64,000 bases of DNA from Motiliproteus sp041586615 (GTDB taxonomy: Bacteria > Pseudomonadota > Gammaproteobacteria > Pseudomonadales > Balneatricaceae). A program made the position numbers and the translations under genes. The notes under the pieces were generated by a model, which was given only the letters and a program-made list of their open reading frames with translations, was not told the origin of the DNA and searched no databases. This document shows positions 52,824-61,406 of this stretch, piece after piece (position 1 is the first letter of the stretch; every line of letters begins with the position of its first letter). Where the stretch lies: the NCBI GenBank assembly GCA_041586615.1, contig JBFGZS010000010.1, forward strand, positions 1 through 64,000, given 5' to 3'.

Positions 52824-53918
52824 TTATCTTTTTGGTAGATACCTCAGAGGATCCACCGGTTTTCCGTCCTTGCGAATCTCAAAATGTAACATGCTACGCG
52901 TTGTACCGCTATGACCAATTTCAGCAATCTTATCGCCGAGGGTCACGGCATCCTGCTCTTTGACCAGCAAGCGGCTATTATGCGCGTAGGCACTCAGATA
53001 GGCTTCGTTGTGGTTAATAATGATCAGCTGCCCATAACCCAAAATCCCGCTACCCACATAAACGACCTTACCATCCGCTGCGGCAAGCACCGGTTCACCA
53101 CGGCGACCCGCGATGTCCAAACCGTTGGCCAATCGACCCCGAGGGCTAAAGCGCTTTAAAATTTCGCCCTTGGCGGGCCAGTTCCAGACCAGCGGCGCCT
53201 TAGACACCGATTCGGCGTTAACGGACTGTGGCCTGGGGGTGGGAGATGGGCGTGACGTCGCTATGGAGGTTGCCGGGGCCGACGCGCGCCCCCCCGTGCG
53301 CGACTGCGTCGCCGGTTCAACGGCAACCGTCTGCGTGCTACCTCGCGTGGTTGTGGACGTTAACGCCGTCGTTGATGTTGTTGCGGTTGACGGTGTTGTC
53401 GCTGTTATCGATGCTGTCGCTGTTCTCGCTGTTGATACTGCTGTTGACGCAACTACGCCAGCGCCGCTGGCATTCGGCAATCCAGAAGCAACCTGTGCAG
53501 AAGAAGAGCGCGCATTCTGGGCTTGCGGATCAATAGCACTCGATGCAGAAGGTGCGCGCATGACGGCTGCAGATGCCGTAGGCGACGCTTGCGGCGGGAA
53601 AAGCGTAAGGCGCTGCCCCGGATAAATAATATAATCGGCACCGATATTGTTAAAACGTGCCAGTTCCCGGAAGTCTTTGCCATAGCGCCAAGCGATCGCA
53701 TATAGCGTGTCGCCACCCACCACCCGATGCTCCTTGGCGTCAGATTCGACCACCGTGGACACGGCCAAGGCACGGGAATCGTAAGCACGCGCACCAAGTG
53801 AACGTTCACTGACCGGCGCGTAACCATTCCCACTACATCCTGCCAACAAAACCCCGTAAAACGCTACCCATAAGCAAATGACTGCTCTAGCCCGGAATTT
53901 GATCCTGATACGTTCCAT
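52824..53918 (-). CDS. nlpD: NlpD-like LysM-LytM lipoprotein
   Basis: A 364-residue lipoprotein expected to activate the cell-separation amidase AmiC. A lipoprotein signal ends in LLAGCSG. A LysM domain (HRVVGGDTLYAIAWRYGKDF, YIIYPGQRLTLF) binds peptidoglycan. A long Ala/Thr/Ser/Val linker follows, then a C-terminal LytM domain (NGLDIAGRRGEPVLAAADGK, YAHNSRLLVKEQDAV, GTTRSMLHFEIR). The first metal His of true M23 enzymes is replaced (ANGLDIAG), so it is likely inactive as a peptidase, as in NlpD. It lies between popT-like and rpoS genes. Start MERIRIKF at 53918 gives a basic signal n-region. Confidence 0.93.
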   Translation of the reverse strand: MERIRIKFRARAVICLWVAFYGVLLAGCSGNGYAPVSERSLGARAYDSRALAVSTVVESDAKEHRVVGGDTLYAIAWRYGKDFRELARFNNIGADYIIYPGQRLTLFPPQASPTASAAVMRAPSASSAIDPQAQNARSSSAQVASGLPNASGAGVVASTAVSTARTATASITATTPSTATTSTTALTSTTTRGSTQTVAVEPATQSRTGGRASAPATSIATSRPSPTPRPQSVNAESVSKAPLVWNWPAKGEILKRFSPRGRLANGLDIAGRRGEPVLAAADGKVVYVGSGILGYGQLIIINHNEAYLSAYAHNSRLLVKEQDAVTLGDKIAEIGHSGTTRSMLHFEIRKDGKPVDPLRYLPKR

Positions 53919-53964
53919 CCGGTCCCACTCTGCCCGGACAGCTATCATAGTCAGCCGCCCCGCG

Positions 53965-54894
53965 TTATCTATCGGAATTCATTTTCGCTTCCAGAATATA
54001 CACAAGCAATCCGCCCAGCACCATTAGTGCAAGTGCGAACAGCAACATGGGATCATGGCCGGTCAATGCCTGGTAGTCGAAAGGCAACACGTTGCCCTGC
54101 ACCAGCGGTATCTGATCGCCATGACTGTTAACCCGATATTGCGTGGTGAATTTCCACGGCCATACCTTGACCAGCGACCCCATCATAAATCCCGTCAGCA
54201 GCGACAGCGTCATGGCGCGATAATGCCGAAACAGCCAGCCAAGCAGATGGGAGAAACTCAGTAGCCCGGCAACACAGCCACCCAGAAACAGACCCAGCAC
54301 CCCAATATCGAAGTTCTTGATCGCGCCCATGATCGGGCCATACATCCCCAACAACAGCAGGATAAAACTACCGGATATCCCCGGCAAAATCATCGCGCAG
54401 ATCGCAATACTGCCAGAAAGAACAATCACCAGCGGCGTCATGGGGGCCTCAACCGGGCTCATCACACTAATGGCGGCCGCCGACACACAGCCCACCACAA
54501 GCATAAGCAGGTTTCTCTGATTCCATTCGCCAATCTGCTTCAGCATCCACAGCGTGGAACTGACAATTAATCCAAAAAAGAAGGCCCACAGCAGCGACGG
54601 GTGGTTCTGCAGCAAATAAACAGCCGCCCGTGACAGGGTGATCAGGCTGACCAGAACGCCACTGAACAACACCAACAGAAACGTGCCGTTGATTTTTTCC
54701 CAGAATGCCTTAGGTCCACCACGCAGCAACAGCATCAGGTTTGCCGGCGTGACACGGCGAATCGACTGCAGCAACTCTTCATAGATACCGGAAATAAAGG
54801 CGATCGTGCCACCGGAAACGCCCGGAACCGCATCCGCCGCCCCCATGGCGATCCCTTTCAAAAATAACATCGACCAACGACGCTTACTCTGCAT
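53965..54894 (-). CDS. DUF368 membrane protein, undecaprenyl-phosphate translocase type
   Basis: A 309-residue inner-membrane protein of the DUF368 (PopT) family, reported to return undecaprenyl phosphate to the cytoplasmic leaflet for cell-wall and O-antigen synthesis. The family start FLKGIAMGAADAVPGVSGGTIAFI and the repeat ILPGISGSFILLLLGMYGPI are clear. About eight to ten helices are expected. Start MQSKRRW at 54894 follows GGAAGAAAAG; an upstream extension overlaps pcm and is rejected. It lies between pcm and nlpD on the same strand. Confidence 0.92.
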   Translation of the reverse strand: MQSKRRWSMLFLKGIAMGAADAVPGVSGGTIAFISGIYEELLQSIRRVTPANLMLLLRGGPKAFWEKINGTFLLVLFSGVLVSLITLSRAAVYLLQNHPSLLWAFFFGLIVSSTLWMLKQIGEWNQRNLLMLVVGCVSAAAISVMSPVEAPMTPLVIVLSGSIAICAMILPGISGSFILLLLGMYGPIMGAIKNFDIGVLGLFLGGCVAGLLSFSHLLGWLFRHYRAMTLSLLTGFMMGSLVKVWPWKFTTQYRVNSHGDQIPLVQGNVLPFDYQALTGHDPMLLFALALMVLGGLLVYILEAKMNSDR

Positions 54895-54913
54895 GCTTTT
54901 CTTCCCTGATTCG

Positions 54914-55579
54914 CTAGCGGATAGACCCACTGAGCATCGGTACAAATTTTACGGCTTCGAGCACCGTATCGCTGCGGCGGCCGTCGTTGTGGCGCTGCAC
55001 CAGACGCAGCTGTTGGGTATTGCCGCCGACCGGTATAATCAAGCGTCCGCCAGGGGCGAGTTGATCGTAGAGTTCAGCGGGGATCTCTTCCGGGGCCGCC
55101 GCACAGATAATGCCATCAAACGGCCCTTTTTGCGGCCAGCCAAAACCACCGTCAGCATGTTTAAACTGCACATTCAGCAAGCCCAGATTTTTCAGTCGCT
55201 GGCGGGCCTTCTCTTGCAATGGCTGAATACGCTCAACACTGTAGGTGTAGTCAACCAGGCAGCAGAGCAACGCCGTCTGGTAACCCGAACCGGTGCCAAT
55301 CTCCAACACCCGCTTCAGGGTGCCTCCAGCCAGCAACGCTTCGGTCATCCGTGCCACAATATAAGGCTGTGAAATAGTCTGGTTATAGCCGATCGGCAGC
55401 GCCGTATCTTCATAGGCACGGTGCGATAAGGCTTCATCAATAAAGAGATGCCGAGGCACCGCGCGCATCGCCTCAAGCACACGCTGGTCCTGGATACCGG
55501 CATCGAGCAGCCGACTAATCAAGCGATCACGGGTGCGCTGCGACGTCATCCCGATTCCGCGAACATCGTTAGTATTCAA
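54914..55579 (-). CDS. pcm: protein-L-isoaspartate O-methyltransferase
   Basis: A 221-residue SAM-dependent repair enzyme that methylates isoaspartyl residues in aged proteins. The SAM site is VLEIGTGSGYQTALL. QTISQPYIVARMTEALL is the substrate-side signature. DGIICAAAPEEIPAELYDQL follows. Translation likely starts at TTG 55579, which lies 6 bases after GAGGA and overlaps the surE stop by 4 bp. An ATG at residue 11 is the alternative. It is part of the truD-surE-pcm series. Confidence 0.97.
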   Translation of the reverse strand: MNTNDVRGIGMTSQRTRDRLISRLLDAGIQDQRVLEAMRAVPRHLFIDEALSHRAYEDTALPIGYNQTISQPYIVARMTEALLAGGTLKRVLEIGTGSGYQTALLCCLVDYTYSVERIQPLQEKARQRLKNLGLLNVQFKHADGGFGWPQKGPFDGIICAAAPEEIPAELYDQLAPGGRLIIPVGGNTQQLRLVQRHNDGRRSDTVLEAVKFVPMLSGSIR

Positions 55580-56325
55580 TCCAAATCCTCAAGCCAAGCC
55601 CCCAGGCAGTCAAAGCCGGAGTATTGCGTCATATCAGCCTGTATGGGGGTTACAGAAACAAACCCTTCTGCAACCGCATAAAAATCGGTGCCGGGACCGT
55701 CATCTCGGGCACTGCCTGCCGCCGCAATCCAATAACGCTCTTTACCCCGCGGATCGACGCTACGGACCGGGTTCGCCGCCAGCTCACGATGGCCGAGGCG
55801 GGTAATATGGATACCCCGCAACTTATTCAGCGGCAGATCGGGGATATTCACGTTCAATACCGTGCGCGGAGACAGCTGCAGCCGATCAATCTGTTGCACC
55901 AGCTGGCGAATCACTTGCGCTGCCGTATCGAAATGACCGCCGATACCGCCGGCCAACGAAACCGCCATCGCCGGACGCTGTAGATAGCGCCCCTCCATCG
56001 CCGCGGCCACGGTGCCCGAATAGAGTACATCATCACCCAGATTGGCCCCGGTATTAATGCCGGCAATAACCATGTCCGGGCTGTGCTCAAACAGACCGGA
56101 AATACCCAGGTGCACACAGTCAGTCGGGGTTCCGTTGACACTGATAAAACCGTTGCTTAATCGGCTCGGTTCTAGCGGACGATCCAGTGTTAGCGAATTA
56201 CTCGCCCCACTGCGATCACGATCCGGCGCGACGACGACAATATCAGCAATCTGCCCCATCATGGCAGCCAGCGCCGCCAGCCCGGGGGCGTGTACGCCAT
56301 CATCGTTGGATAGCAACAGCTTCAT
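55576..56325 (-). CDS. surE: 5'/3'-nucleotidase SurE
   Basis: A 249-residue metal-dependent nucleotidase of stationary-phase survival. The N-terminal metal site is MKLLLSNDDGVHAPGL (Asp8-Asp9). DRSGASNSLTLDRPL with the metal-binding Ser-Asn and VIAGINTGANLGDDVLYSGT are hallmarks. The ATG has an ideal AGGAGG site. It lies 11 bp after truD and overlaps pcm by 4 bp. Confidence 0.98.
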   Translation of the reverse strand: MKLLLSNDDGVHAPGLAALAAMMGQIADIVVVAPDRDRSGASNSLTLDRPLEPSRLSNGFISVNGTPTDCVHLGISGLFEHSPDMVIAGINTGANLGDDVLYSGTVAAAMEGRYLQRPAMAVSLAGGIGGHFDTAAQVIRQLVQQIDRLQLSPRTVLNVNIPDLPLNKLRGIHITRLGHRELAANPVRSVDPRGKERYWIAAAGSARDDGPGTDFYAVAEGFVSVTPIQADMTQYSGFDCLGAWLEDLD

Positions 56326-56336
56326 GTTTAGACCTC

Positions 56337-57410
56337 CTAGGACGCTTCAGCCGAATTCGACGCCGCGTTGGCCAACACCGCATCGCGCTGTACATCACGG
56401 TAAACACAGAGTTCGCGTACTATGCTGGTGGCAAAGGCCCCGGGAGGCAAGCTGAATTCCAGCTGCAAGCCCTCGTCAAGCCACTGCCAGCGCATATCGG
56501 TGGGAAGCAGCCTGGCGGCGCGCCGCTCTCTAACCAGGTCCAGGCGCTCCAACCCCTGAATCCAACGCGAAAACGGCGCCAAGACCTCCTCCTCCAGGGC
56601 CAGGCTATCTGCCTCGACCAACACCCTGCCGCGCCCGGGGAGCGGTGCGCTCGTATGCAGCGCACACTGATCAAGCGCGTTCTGCCACTGCAGCGGCTCA
56701 CCTTCGCGAACCAGCTCGGTGCCACCGGCAATCATCAGGCGATCGCCGGCGATATACTGCTCGAGGATCCCCCGCCTTACCCGCTCCGCCACCACGAGAT
56801 TAAACAGGTAGGAACGGGCCGCCGATAAGTACAACCCGCGCTTGAGCCGGTCTTTAACCCGAAGACTCCCTGTCAGGAGAGCCTCGGCCTGGGTCAGATT
56901 GCCCGCCTCGATACCAAAGCGCTGCTCGCCGTAATAGTTCGGCACACCCCGTTCTGCAACGGCCTGCAAGCGCTCATCCCGTTCCGGACTGGGCGTCAAC
57001 TGTCGCAGGATCAAACAGAAACGATTGCCGCGATGGATGCCTTTCTTCAGTTTCCGGTTATGCCGGCAGACCGTTAACACCTGAACGGTCGCGCTGTTCA
57101 ATGTCGACCAGTCCGGCTCCTGGGCACCGGGTAACCAGACGCTAAACCACTGCCGAGTGATCGCATGCCGGTCCTTTAAGCCGGCATAAGCAACATCCAT
57201 CGGGCGGACGCCGGCCAGTCGGGCTAGCTGCTTGGCAATCCACGCGGTGTTTTCTCCCTGCTTTTGTAACTGCAGGTAGACATGCTCACCGCTGCCGGAA
57301 AGCTCAAATCCCAGCTCTTCATCGACCCTAAAGTCTTCGGGACGACGGCGTAATTCACCCGTGCCAGGTAGCTGCGGGTAGCGACGGGGAAAATCTAGCG
57401 AATAGGTCAT
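56337..57410 (-). CDS. truD: tRNA pseudouridine(13) synthase
   Basis: A 357-residue enzyme that makes pseudouridine at position 13 of tRNA(Glu). The catalytic Asp is in VAYAGLKDRHAITRQWFS. LRRRPEDFRVDEELGFELSG and HRGNRFCLILR are family segments. GVPNYYGEQRFG begins the TRUD insertion domain. ATG at 57410 (MTYSLDFP) is preferred; a TTG at 57434 would add 8 residues. It is probably co-transcribed with surE and pcm. The ispF/ispD genes often found on its upstream side are absent here. Confidence 0.95.
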   Translation of the reverse strand: MTYSLDFPRRYPQLPGTGELRRRPEDFRVDEELGFELSGSGEHVYLQLQKQGENTAWIAKQLARLAGVRPMDVAYAGLKDRHAITRQWFSVWLPGAQEPDWSTLNSATVQVLTVCRHNRKLKKGIHRGNRFCLILRQLTPSPERDERLQAVAERGVPNYYGEQRFGIEAGNLTQAEALLTGSLRVKDRLKRGLYLSAARSYLFNLVVAERVRRGILEQYIAGDRLMIAGGTELVREGEPLQWQNALDQCALHTSAPLPGRGRVLVEADSLALEEEVLAPFSRWIQGLERLDLVRERRAARLLPTDMRWQWLDEGLQLEFSLPPGAFATSIVRELCVYRDVQRDAVLANAASNSAEAS

Positions 57411-57608
57411 AGGGCCCAGATGCTCATCAGACAACAGCGGGAATCACGCTCTACTCGCGTAGAGTTGCGTCCCGAAACATAGAATAAACGATTCTTCGCT
57501 GACCAAAAAATCTGGCCCTTCGAATAAAACAAAAGAGGTCTATAGCGGGCTAAGACCTGATCCTACACGGATCGGATACGAACCTGCCTTAATCATTACC
57601 TGTTAGTA

Positions 57609-57884
57609 CTAGCGCGTCTCGGGCAACAGAAAAAAGGTTTCGCCACGACGGATCATTCCCAGCTCGCTGCGCGCGCGCTCTTCCAACGCCAATAACCCTT
57701 GTTTCAGATCTGCTACTTCGGCGATCAACGCCTGATTTCGAGCCTGTAGACGGGCATTATCGGCTTTTTGCTGTTTTATCTCGGCCTGCATCGCCCAAGC
57801 AGCGACAAGGCTCCCTTCGGCCAACCACAAGCGATATTGCAGCCCGCCCAGCATAAAAACCAGTAGCAACATTAACCATCTCAT
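57609..57884 (-). CDS. ftsB: cell division protein FtsB
   Basis: A 91-residue divisome protein that works with FtsL and FtsQ. It has one N-terminal membrane helix (MRWLMLLLVFMLGGLQYRLW) and a periplasmic coiled coil (KQQKADNARLQARNQALIAE, ADLKQGLLALEERARSELGM). The last segment RRGETFFLL is typical. The start at 57884 has a GGAGG site; a longer frame is rejected. It lies downstream of eno on the same strand, as in many gammaproteobacteria. No ispD gene follows. Confidence 0.96.
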   Translation of the reverse strand: MRWLMLLLVFMLGGLQYRLWLAEGSLVAAWAMQAEIKQQKADNARLQARNQALIAEVADLKQGLLALEERARSELGMIRRGETFFLLPETR

Positions 57885-58015
57885 CAAACAGCCTCCATCC
57901 GGCAGACCGGACAGCGCAACGATCTCTGCACGCAAACAAGGAGCGTCCGTCGCAGTTCACGGCAACCCTTCCCTTTCAGGCGTTGACGCACCCTCACACG
58001 GACGCTCCGGACAAC

Positions 58016-58045
58016 CTGCTGAGCGACACTCAGGCCGCTCAGCAG
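58016..58045. terminator. inverted repeat after eno
   Basis: CTGCTGAGCG and CGCTCAGCAG form a perfect 10 bp stem with a 10-base loop, 7 bp past the eno stop codon. No T run follows on the minus strand. A second 11 bp inverted pair (GGAGCGTCCGT at 57940-57950 and ACGGACGCTCC at 57998-58008) occupies the rest of the eno-ftsB gap, so this may be an attenuator between the two genes. Confidence 0.5.
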
Positions 58046-58052
58046 AGGTCTA

Positions 58053-59345
58053 TTACTGGCCTTTGATTTCAGACAAGCCGTTGTAAGGTGCCTTACCCGC
58101 CAGCTCCTCTTCGATGCGCAGCAAACGGTTATACTTGGCAACACGGTCTGAACGACACAGGGAACCCGTCTTGATCTGTCCGGCCTTGGTCGCTACCGCC
58201 AGGTCGGCGATGGTCGTATCTTCAGTCTCACCGGAACGGTGCGAGATGACGGCGGTAAAGCCGGCATCTTGAGCCATCTTGATCGCATCCAGAGTTTCAG
58301 ACAGCGATCCGATCTGGTTAAACTTGATCAGGATAGAGTTACCGATGCTCTGCTCAATACCACGGGACAGGATCTTGGTATTGGTAACAAACAGGTCGTC
58401 ACCTACCAGCTGAACCTTGTCGCCGATCTTGCGCGTCAGAACCGCCCAGCCGTCCCAGTCGCTTTCATCCATGCCGTCTTCGATGGACACGATAGGATAC
58501 TTGCTGGCCAGGTCCGCCAGATAATCGGCAAATCCTTCGGAATTGAAAATCTTGCCTTCGCCAGCCAGATCGTAATGGCCATCTTTATAAAATTCGGATG
58601 CCGCGCAGTCCAGTGCCAGGGTGATATCTTTACCCAGGACGTAACCCGCCTTGTCGATCGCTTCTTTGATCACGACCAATGCTTCTTCATTGGAAGCCAG
58701 GTTCGGTGCAAAACCACCTTCATCACCAACCGCGGTGTTCAAGCCGCGACCGGACAGTACTTTTTTCAGGCTATGGAAAATTTCAGCACCCATGCGCAGC
58801 GCTTCAGCAAAGTTTGGCGCTGAAACGGGCTGAACCATGAATTCCTGAATGTCGACGTTGTTATCGGCGTGCTCACCACCGTTGATAATGTTCATCATCG
58901 GTACCGGCATACTGAAATCACCGGGATTGCCATTTAGCTCGGCAATGTGGGCGTACAGAGGGATCTTCTTGTCTACCGCAGCCGCTTTAGCGACAGCCAG
59001 CGACACAGCCAGAATCGCATTCGCGCCCAGCGTGCCCTTATTTTCGGTGCCGTCCAGGTCGATCATGATCTGGTCGATGTTACGCTGATCCAGCGCATCC
59101 TTACCCAGCAATGCGGCACGGATATCGTTATTGATGGCAGCAACGGCCTTCAATACCCCTTTACCCAAATAACGGCTGGCATCCTGATCACGCAGTTCGA
59201 GCGCTTCCCGAGAACCGGTAGACGCACCGGATGGCGCGCACGCGGTACCAAACGCACCAGAAGACAGTGTGACATCGGCTTCCACTGTAGGGTTGCCGCG
59301 TGAATCCAGCACTTCCCGTGCCTTGATATCGATAATTTCAGCCAT
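58053..59345 (-). CDS. eno: enolase
   Basis: A 430-residue glycolytic enzyme that converts 2-phosphoglycerate to phosphoenolpyruvate and takes part in the RNA degradosome. It begins EIIDIKAREVLDSRGNPTVE. Metal ligands lie in ALDCAASEFYKDG, VSIEDGMDESDWDGW and LVGDDLFVTN. SHRSGETEDTTIADLAVA is the catalytic loop and signature. Length is standard. An AAGGCGAG site precedes the ATG. A 12 bp minisatellite separates it from pyrG. Confidence 0.99.
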   Translation of the reverse strand: MAEIIDIKAREVLDSRGNPTVEADVTLSSGAFGTACAPSGASTGSREALELRDQDASRYLGKGVLKAVAAINNDIRAALLGKDALDQRNIDQIMIDLDGTENKGTLGANAILAVSLAVAKAAAVDKKIPLYAHIAELNGNPGDFSMPVPMMNIINGGEHADNNVDIQEFMVQPVSAPNFAEALRMGAEIFHSLKKVLSGRGLNTAVGDEGGFAPNLASNEEALVVIKEAIDKAGYVLGKDITLALDCAASEFYKDGHYDLAGEGKIFNSEGFADYLADLASKYPIVSIEDGMDESDWDGWAVLTRKIGDKVQLVGDDLFVTNTKILSRGIEQSIGNSILIKFNQIGSLSETLDAIKMAQDAGFTAVISHRSGETEDTTIADLAVATKAGQIKTGSLCRSDRVAKYNRLLRIEEELAGKAPYNGLSEIKGQ

Positions 59346-59410
59346 CTCGCCTTTTCACTCCAAGATTATAAAGCTATCTATTCAAAAAAATTCTGCAGCC
59401 GTCCCGCCCC

Positions 59411-59614
59411 AGATACAGCGTCAAATACAACACCTGATACAGCACCCGATACAGCACCTGATACAACACCAGATACAGCACCCGATACAGCACCTGATAC
59501 AGCACCTGATACAACACCAGATACAGCACCCGATACAGCACCTGATACAGCACCCGATACAGCACCTGATACAACACCAGATACAACAACAGATACAACA
59601 CCAGATACAACAAC
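59411..59614. repeat. 12 bp minisatellite, about 17 units, between eno and pyrG
   Basis: About 17 tandem copies of GATACAGCACCT with variants at the sixth and last positions (GATACAACACCA, GATACAGCACCC, GATACAACAACA). The variants recur in order, giving a partial 36 bp higher-order period. The unit length is a multiple of three, so five frames stay open across it, with runs such as repeated AVSG or IQHL, but no start and ribosome site support a gene. It lies 31 bp downstream of pyrG and 66 bp upstream of eno. Confidence 0.97.
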
Positions 59615-59645
59615 AGCCGGCAAGCCGACTGTTGTGGGAATAAAA

Positions 59646-61271
59646 TTATTTAACGCTTTTATCCAGCGCGGCTTTAACGAACCCGGCAAACAGGCCGTGA
59701 CCGTCGCGGGGCGTCGAGGTAAATTCCGGGTGGAACTGGCAGGCGATGAACCAGGGATGATCCGGCACTTCAACCACTTCAACCAATGCACCATCGATCG
59801 AGCGGCCGGCGATACGTAACCCGGCGGCTTCCAGCTTATCAAGGTAATTGTTGTTGACCTCATAGCGGTGGCGATGGCGCTCAACGATCACCTCCTGCCC
59901 GTAACAGGCATAGGCGTTGGAATCGGTGGCCAAGCGGCACTCCTGACCGCCCAGGCGCATTGTGCCCCCCAGATCGGTACCTTCCGTACGGGTTTCCACA
60001 TCCCCTTCGGCCGTCGTCCACTCGGTAATCAGGCCGATAACTGGATGCTCTGCATCCAGTTTAAACTCGGTACTGTTGGCCTCGGCCAGACCGGCGACGT
60101 TACGCGCAAATTCGATAACCGCAACCTGCATACCCAGACAGATGCCCAGATAAGGCACCTTATTTTCACGGGCAAAGCGGACCGTTTCGATCTTGCCTTC
60201 GACACCACGCTCGCCAAAACCGCCCGGTACCAGAATCGCATCGACTTCGTCCAGAACCTCGGTACCATTGCGCTCGATATCTTCAGAATCAATATAACGG
60301 AAGTTCACTTTGGTACGGTTCTGGATACCCGCGTGCGTCATCGCTTCGATCAGCGACTTGTAGGCATCCAACAGGTCCATGTATTTACCCACCATCGCAA
60401 TGGTGACTTCTTTGTGTGGATTAAGCTTGGCATCAACCACATGGTCCCACTCGCCCAGATCAGCAGGTTTGCACTCCAGGCGGAACTTATCCACGACGAT
60501 CTCATCCAGCCCCTGCTCATGCAGCATGCGCGGGATACGGTAGATGGTATTGGCGTCCTGCAGGGCAACCACGGCACGCTCTTCGACGTTGGTAAACAAC
60601 GACAGTTTGCGGCGCGCCGAAGCGGGGATCTCATGATCGGAGCGACAGACCAGAATATCAGGCTGAATACCGATCGAGCGCAGCTCCTTCACCGAATGCT
60701 GTGCCGGCTTGGTCTTGGTCTCGCCAGCCGTGGCGATATACGGTACCAGAACCAGGTGCATAAACAGCGCACGGGTGCTACCCAGCTCAACCTTCATCTG
60801 CCGGACGGCTTCCATAAACGGCAGCGATTCGATATCGCCGACGGTTCCACCGATCTCGACCAGTGCAACATCCGCATCACCGGCGCCTTCAACCACACGG
60901 CGTTTGATCTCATCGGTGATATGCGGAATGACCTGAACGGTACCGCCCAGGTAATCACCCCGCCGCTCTTTGCGGAGCACTTCTTCGTAGACACGACCGG
61001 TGGTGAAGTTGTTACGACGGGTCATGGTGGTACGGATAAAGCGCTCGTAGTGACCCAGATCCAGGTCAGTTTCAGCCCCGTCCTCGGTCACGAACACTTC
61101 GCCATGCTGAAACGGACTCATCGTCCCGGGATCGACGTTAATATAGGGATCGAGCTTCAGCATGGTGACGTTAAGACCACGCGCTTCGAGAATAGCAGCC
61201 AGAGAAGCGGAGGCTATGCCTTTGCCAAGCGAAGACACAACACCACCCGTGACGAAAATGTAATGCGTCAT
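59646..61271 (-). CDS. pyrG: CTP synthase
   Basis: A 541-residue enzyme that aminates UTP to CTP with glutamine as the donor. The synthase domain begins MTHYIFVTGGVVSSLGKGIA, with PYINVDPGTMSPFQHGEVFV. The glutaminase domain has the nucleophile in PYLGICLGMQVAVIEFARN and the His-x-Glu in CQFHPEFTSTP. The start at 61271 matches the family; a 35-residue upstream extension is a shadow. It lies between tilS and eno on the same strand. Its 3' end abuts a minisatellite. Confidence 0.99.
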   Translation of the reverse strand: MTHYIFVTGGVVSSLGKGIASASLAAILEARGLNVTMLKLDPYINVDPGTMSPFQHGEVFVTEDGAETDLDLGHYERFIRTTMTRRNNFTTGRVYEEVLRKERRGDYLGGTVQVIPHITDEIKRRVVEGAGDADVALVEIGGTVGDIESLPFMEAVRQMKVELGSTRALFMHLVLVPYIATAGETKTKPAQHSVKELRSIGIQPDILVCRSDHEIPASARRKLSLFTNVEERAVVALQDANTIYRIPRMLHEQGLDEIVVDKFRLECKPADLGEWDHVVDAKLNPHKEVTIAMVGKYMDLLDAYKSLIEAMTHAGIQNRTKVNFRYIDSEDIERNGTEVLDEVDAILVPGGFGERGVEGKIETVRFARENKVPYLGICLGMQVAVIEFARNVAGLAEANSTEFKLDAEHPVIGLITEWTTAEGDVETRTEGTDLGGTMRLGGQECRLATDSNAYACYGQEVIVERHRHRYEVNNNYLDKLEAAGLRIAGRSIDGALVEVVEVPDHPWFIACQFHPEFTSTPRDGHGLFAGFVKAALDKSVK

Positions 61272-61406
61272 TAGGAACCTGTGGGCAAGAGTGATAACTG
61301 TAAAAATAGGGGAGGCGCGAGCACCTCGGGATGGGAGCACAGAGTAACAGAAGCGACCGGAAACGACAATCGACATCCACCGGCCAGAACACGAATCGCC
61401 CGCTTT

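Noticed and set aside
57885..58052. Inverted pair GGAGCGTCCGT / ACGGACGCTCC as ends of a small mobile element
   Set aside because: The pair is only about 70 bp apart, with no flanking direct repeat, and a second hairpin overlaps the region, so a transcript structure between eno and ftsB is simpler.
59378..59884. Minus-strand 168-codon frame with repeated AVSG units and plus-strand frame with repeated IQHL units across the minisatellite
   Set aside because: The frames stay open only because the repeat unit is 12 bp. The minus frame overlaps the 3' end of pyrG out of phase, and neither has a ribosome site or family resemblance.
59868..61274. Plus-strand 468-codon open frame opposite pyrG
   Set aside because: The minus strand encodes complete CTP synthase. 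The antisense frame is open only because of codon bias.
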